Of a DNA stretch of 64,000 bases, positions 60,297-64,000 are shown one piece after another (position 1 is the stretch's first letter; each line of letters starts with the position of its first letter). Source of the stretch: Nomia melanderi (lineage: Eukaryota > Arthropoda > Insecta > Hymenoptera > Halictidae); the NCBI RefSeq assembly GCF_051020985.1, contig NC_135009.1:17364606-17428605 (forward strand). The letters run 5' to 3'. A model generated the notes under the pieces. That model was not told where the DNA came from, did not search any database, and was given only the letters and a program-made list of their open reading frames with translations. A program made the translations under genes and the position numbers.

Positions 60297-60680
60297 TATT
60301 TTATACAATCTCGCAGCCATTAGCCTAGCATCATCCTCGATACGAATTACGTTATCGGCGATGCTGCTAGTTTCCAGGTCTACCACGTGGAGGTTGCTGC
60401 GAATGAGACCCTGGGAGGTGGGTGGAAATTCAATTCCATCGATCTCCTTTTCTACATCTAAGTCTTATCTTTAACGCACTTATCTTTAACGCACTTATTT
60501 TTAACGCACTTATTTTTAACGCACTTAGTATTAATCCCACGACGGCTGTTTTCTTTCTTGAGCCTGAAATGAAGTATCCCACGGCGGATGATCGACGTCT
60601 TCTTTCGCACGCTTATATCGAACTTAGCTTAGCCTTAACGCACTTACTACTAACGCACTTAATAATAATCCCACGGCTTT
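60297..60680 (+). repeat. Isolated unit of the hairpin-rich array
   Basis: A ninth partial copy, 4.3 kb from the main array. It has CGCAGCCATTAGCCTAGCA, GGCGATGCTGCTAGTTTCCA, ACCACGTGGAGGTTGCTGCG, the hairpin at 60414-60447, TAACGCACTTA repeats and CCCACGGCGGATGATCGACG. It ends about 200 bases before the TEKT1 stop codon. Confidence 0.85.
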
Positions 60681-60821
60681 CGTGTCTCCTTACGAGTTAC
60701 AAACCGTTTTACAATTTCAAATTACAATTTAATAGAACACTGAATTCTTACAGAAAATGTACAGAGCTTGATTACATATGATTCACAGTGAACTCGTGTT
60801 GTTTTCGGGCGGATGTTATAT

Positions 60822-60827
60822 TTTATT
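60822..60827 (-). terminator. Polyadenylation signal for TEKT1
   Basis: AATAAA on the - strand, 54 bases after the TEKT1 stop codon. Confidence 0.65.
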
Positions 60828-60880
60828 ATAAATAATTACTGGATACATAAAAGGCATAATGTGGTTGATTAAAAATCAAT

Positions 60881-62660
60881 TTAATACGCATGATAGTCCA
60901 TGCTCTGGCGTAGGGTCATGCAGTCAACCTCGTCGATCTTTAGAGTATTCGTTTTAATGTTAATATCTTCCTCAATTTGAACCTGCGTCTTCAGCAAATA
61001 ACGTAATGACGCCTGAGCCTGAAATTTTTCATTACAAGAGATTATTAACTGTTACTCTAAGTAGTAGATACATGTATATATAGTAGGTTTATAGTAGGTA
61101 TAAACAATAATAATTATTGTCAATACGCTAACCTCGAACATAGTTGCTTGCAATTTCGACACGACCTCGCGCAGATCGTAAACTTCTTTCACGAGTTGAG
61201 TCTCCACTAAATCCCGTGTGAGTTCTAAACCTGGTCGTTGACATCTGTTACCGAGCCTCGTATGTGCTAATGCTAAGTAACGTTCTTTCTCCGCGATTGC
61301 TTTCTCGATGCGCGTCACGTTCTGCGTCATTTCATTTGCTTGTCTCATTACCTGCACGCGAAACAAGAGAGATCTAATCCTGTCGTAATTTCAATAACTG
61401 TACTATACACAAGATGACAACCTCCGAGTGTTGTAACTCCAATTTCGTCTTCGCATCCCTGATATCTTCTATGCGTTGCCTGAAGGCGTGGTCGGTGGCA
61501 TCCTTCTGCTGATTTAAATCATCGACCGCCTGTTTTATTACCGTGTCGATGTAACACCGCATCGGCCTGGCACTGTTGATTTCCTTCGAGGCGGCAACAA
61601 TGTTCTCGTTCGTCTGCATCTCCCACTCGTTCAGTTCTATCGTTCTACGGCATGAAAACGGACATGAAAGATCACCGAACACGATAAAAACGATACGGAA
61701 TTAGGAAGAAATAGGTTCCTACGATGGATCCAGCCGCGAGGTACCATGATAAATGCTTAAATTCAAGCTGGTTTCTTTCAGAGTCAGATTATGTCTGTCG
61801 ATGCGCAAGTTGTTCTCCTTGTCTTCAAGATCGTGGTCCATATAGTAGAGGGTCGCTTTAAGCCGGCGTATCTGCTCCTGAGTTTGCTCCAAGGTTCGCA
61901 CCAGTAAATTCTCGACGCCTTTGATCACCTCGCACTCCTTCAACAGTTGTCTTTCAACGTCGTCGCAGACTAGGTCGATTCCCAATCTATGCTCTCTACA
62001 ATTAAATTACGTGGTTAATATACACCATCCTTTCAGGAGAGGATGTATACAGGAAACATTAGATAATTGCAACGTCCTCATCGTCGTTATTTTCAACGTC
62101 TCTTTCTTTTTATTCTCAGTCCCTTCTGTGTTGCAATTATCCAGTGTTCATTGTACGCGTGCATTCCATTATTTACAAGATTTATTTTTCTAATGTATTC
62201 AATAATGCATTGAACCTAAACATGAGACACTTCTCGCAAATAACGAGAGCGTTCCTTCTCACGGAGGCTATCGCGTTCATGATGCGTTCCTTGTATATTG
62301 TCAGAGCGTCGGTTTCGAGAAGAACCTCTTTCCTTATTCGCAGGAGTTCTCCTTTGCGGAACTCGATGTCCTCGAGCTTTTCCTTCAGCCTGTATTCTGT
62401 CTCCTCCTTATTACCCTTCGCCCTTTCCGTACTTGTCTCGCATATACGATGAGACTCGGCCAAAAGTCGATCGGCTAGTTCCTGCTGGGCTTCTGAACAT
62501 CGGTACCTGTATATTTCAACAGTTGTTTATTAATCTTTATAATTTCAATTAAATAGTGTATATACTGTGCATACCTGTAGCGATTATTCAGATGCCACTC
62601 ATCCAAAGTGAACTTCAAAGGTGGCGGGGGAACCATCACGTATTCCCGACTGTTTGGCAT
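60881..62660 (-). CDS. TEKT1: Tektin-1, axonemal filament protein (6 coding exons, 409 aa)
   Basis: Exons in transcript order: 62660-62575, 62506-62216, 61995-61723, 61644-61422, 61351-61133, 61018-60881; all GT-AG and in phase. Tektins are coiled-coil proteins that line the inside of doublet microtubules in cilia and sperm flagella. Evidence for tektin-1: an N-terminal PPPLKFTLDEWHLNNRYRY like the family's PPKF...EWH start, GIDLVCDDVERQLLKE after the second exon, long heptad-rich stretches, and a C-terminus IDEVDCMTLRQSM. The tektin nonapeptide RPNVELCRD appears as RPGLELTRD at 330-338, so it has changes at three positions. Length is normal. The ATG has A at -3. In insects expression is expected in testis and ciliated sensory neurons. 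Confidence 0.93.
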
Positions 62661-62794
62661 TTTAATTTATTGTCTATCTTGAGTTTCCTGAAACTTTGAA
62701 TTTCCAATCGTTCATGAGTAGCAAATGGGCTTTTGAGCCACCGAGTTCACAGGTTTGATCCATATGTACTTCGAGATGATTCGGCTGGAAGGTG

Positions 62795-62808
62795 GTCTCT
62801 ATGGAAAC
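62795..62808 (-). promoter_or_regulatory. X-box (RFX binding site) upstream of TEKT1
   Basis: On the - strand this reads GTTTCCATAGAGAC, a full fit to the X-box consensus RYYNYY-AT-RRNRAC; the + strand also fits. It lies 135 bp upstream of the TEKT1 ATG. RFX factors control ciliary genes through such sites in nematodes, flies and vertebrates. Function is inferred. Confidence 0.65.
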
Positions 62809-62819
62809 GTTAACAGCAA

Positions 62820-64000
62820 TTAGCTTATCGGTTAATTGTACATATACTTATTTACAATCCTAACGTTAATAGTCAAACTCAGATGTGATACGTATTAAGA
62901 ATTAGTAAGAACTTTTCAATGTCGCGGGAAAAAGAAATATCGACTTTTCAAAAAACATTCCTCGGAAGTGGAATCAAATAACGCGAGAGGAAGGAAGTAA
63001 ACAGCGCTGTGAGCGATGAAATCATTACCAAAGCAATTTCTAGGAATACCACCGACTGGGTCGGTAAAGCAGCTTGACTGGGCTGCGATCCATACGGTGT
63101 TTGATCTGTGCATCGTCTCGTCGATGACTGTACTGACCTTTTGTATCCAACTTCAAAGGAGTCGATGGCAACAGATTTGTTAAATGAACATTAACGAAAA
63201 AAAATTACGCCTAATTCAGAACATGCTAGATTTTCCTTAGTAAGAAGTCCTACAAATTGATCTGGATCTATAATGAAACTTTCAATTATAGCAATCGAAG
63301 CGTCATCTGGTAGAAAGTATTCAAATGATGGTTTAAATGTTTCACAGTGTTTTTTTAACCGTACTTACAATACATAGTGCACAGAATGAAAAATATGTAT
63401 TAAACATTTCATTAATACCGATTACTCGAATTATTTATTTTCGTTAGTGAATATATCGAAGCATTAATTAATCGTTAAGAGCAGAGTCCTGATAATCATT
63501 ATTAATCTGTACCTTTCCGGTTGTAGTAATATTTTTCCAAACTGTTGGACACAACAATGATATTGTCGTACAAGTACCAAACTAAGGCAGCTAATTTATA
63601 GGTACATAGAAAGTGAACTGTATAGGAATTAAAGTGATTGATAGTGGGAAAGAAATGTTTGTTTCACTTAACAGCTTTCAGGAGAATCAACTGTTTTTCG
63701 TGGCCGTCTGACGGCGACTAATCGAAGTGTTACAACACGGATTGCGTTTGTAACAACGTGGTCGCATTTCACCTCTACGCTGATTCTAGGTCTATGGTGA
63801 ACGATAATGTTTTCGCCTCATTTTTTGATTTGCCGCGTATGCAACGCCGTGACACAATGGCGGCTTCCGTTATGGTCACGTACTTTTTGTCGATCGTCTT
63901 CAACAAAATATAAAGATCTGTCGAAAGTGCGCCCTTTTCGACAGGTTTTCGGCATCTAAAGATGACATAGCGATATAGAGACTCTGGGGTATTCGTGTAG
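62820..64000. other. Gene-free window end
   Basis: Mostly AT-rich unique DNA. The last 300 bases become richer in CpG and include ACAATGGCGGCTTCCG near 63856, the kind of motif found around insect and animal transcription starts. A gene may begin just past the window edge, but no exon is recognisable. Confidence 0.35.

Noticed and set aside
1..64000. tRNA and rRNA genes
   Set aside because: Several GGTTCGA/GGTTCAA strings were checked (for example 15904, 27106, 28420); none has the paired arms or A/B box spacing of a tRNA. No rRNA core sequence was recognised.

Overview
This window reads as nuclear DNA from an insect, most likely a hymenopteran such as a bee or wasp. That rests on split genes with GT-AG introns, insect-like orthologues of animal proteins, a CpG-rich and compositionally mosaic background, and many small TTAA-bounded repeats. 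The order is a moderate inference; the species cannot be read from the sequence. There are no bacterial-style operons, and I found no tRNA, rRNA or CRISPR array.

Layout. From 1 to about 24.2 kb I see no convincing coding exon, only unique GC-rich DNA with short dispersed repeats. It may be intergenic or hold non-coding 5' exons of the next gene. From 24.3 to 34.3 kb lies a KIF12-type kinesin on the + strand, in 14 coding exons that join in phase to 811 residues. From 36.2 to 40.1 kb is the ubiquitin-activating enzyme E1 (UBA1) on the + strand, 2 coding exons and 1049 residues. From 41.6 to 45.7 kb is DNA ligase I (LIG1) on the + strand, 15 coding exons and 940 residues, with an N-terminal PCNA-binding box and an E2F-like site touching the start codon. 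From 60.9 to 62.7 kb is tektin-1 (TEKT1) on the - strand, 6 coding exons and 409 residues, with an X-box (RFX site) match 135 bp upstream of its ATG.

The 15 kb between LIG1 and TEKT1 is almost all repeats: a roughly 120-bp tandem repeat, a 238-bp inverted-repeat element, a 1.8-kb nested palindrome of 44-bp and 32-bp minisatellites, a 6.8-kb array of eight 0.75-1.1-kb units rich in hairpins, a region with a recurring CGCAACNCTA motif and hairpins, and a 700-bp array of 10-bp units arranged in variant blocks. The hairpin array is the most unusual part: several stems stay paired between copies although their bases change.

The genes do not form one pathway. UBA1 and LIG1 are housekeeping genes (ubiquitin activation; Okazaki-fragment joining). 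TEKT1 belongs to cilium or sperm-flagellum axonemes and KIF12 is a microtubule motor. Exon boundaries were placed by hand from splice motifs, reading phase and remembered family sequence; no alignment was run.
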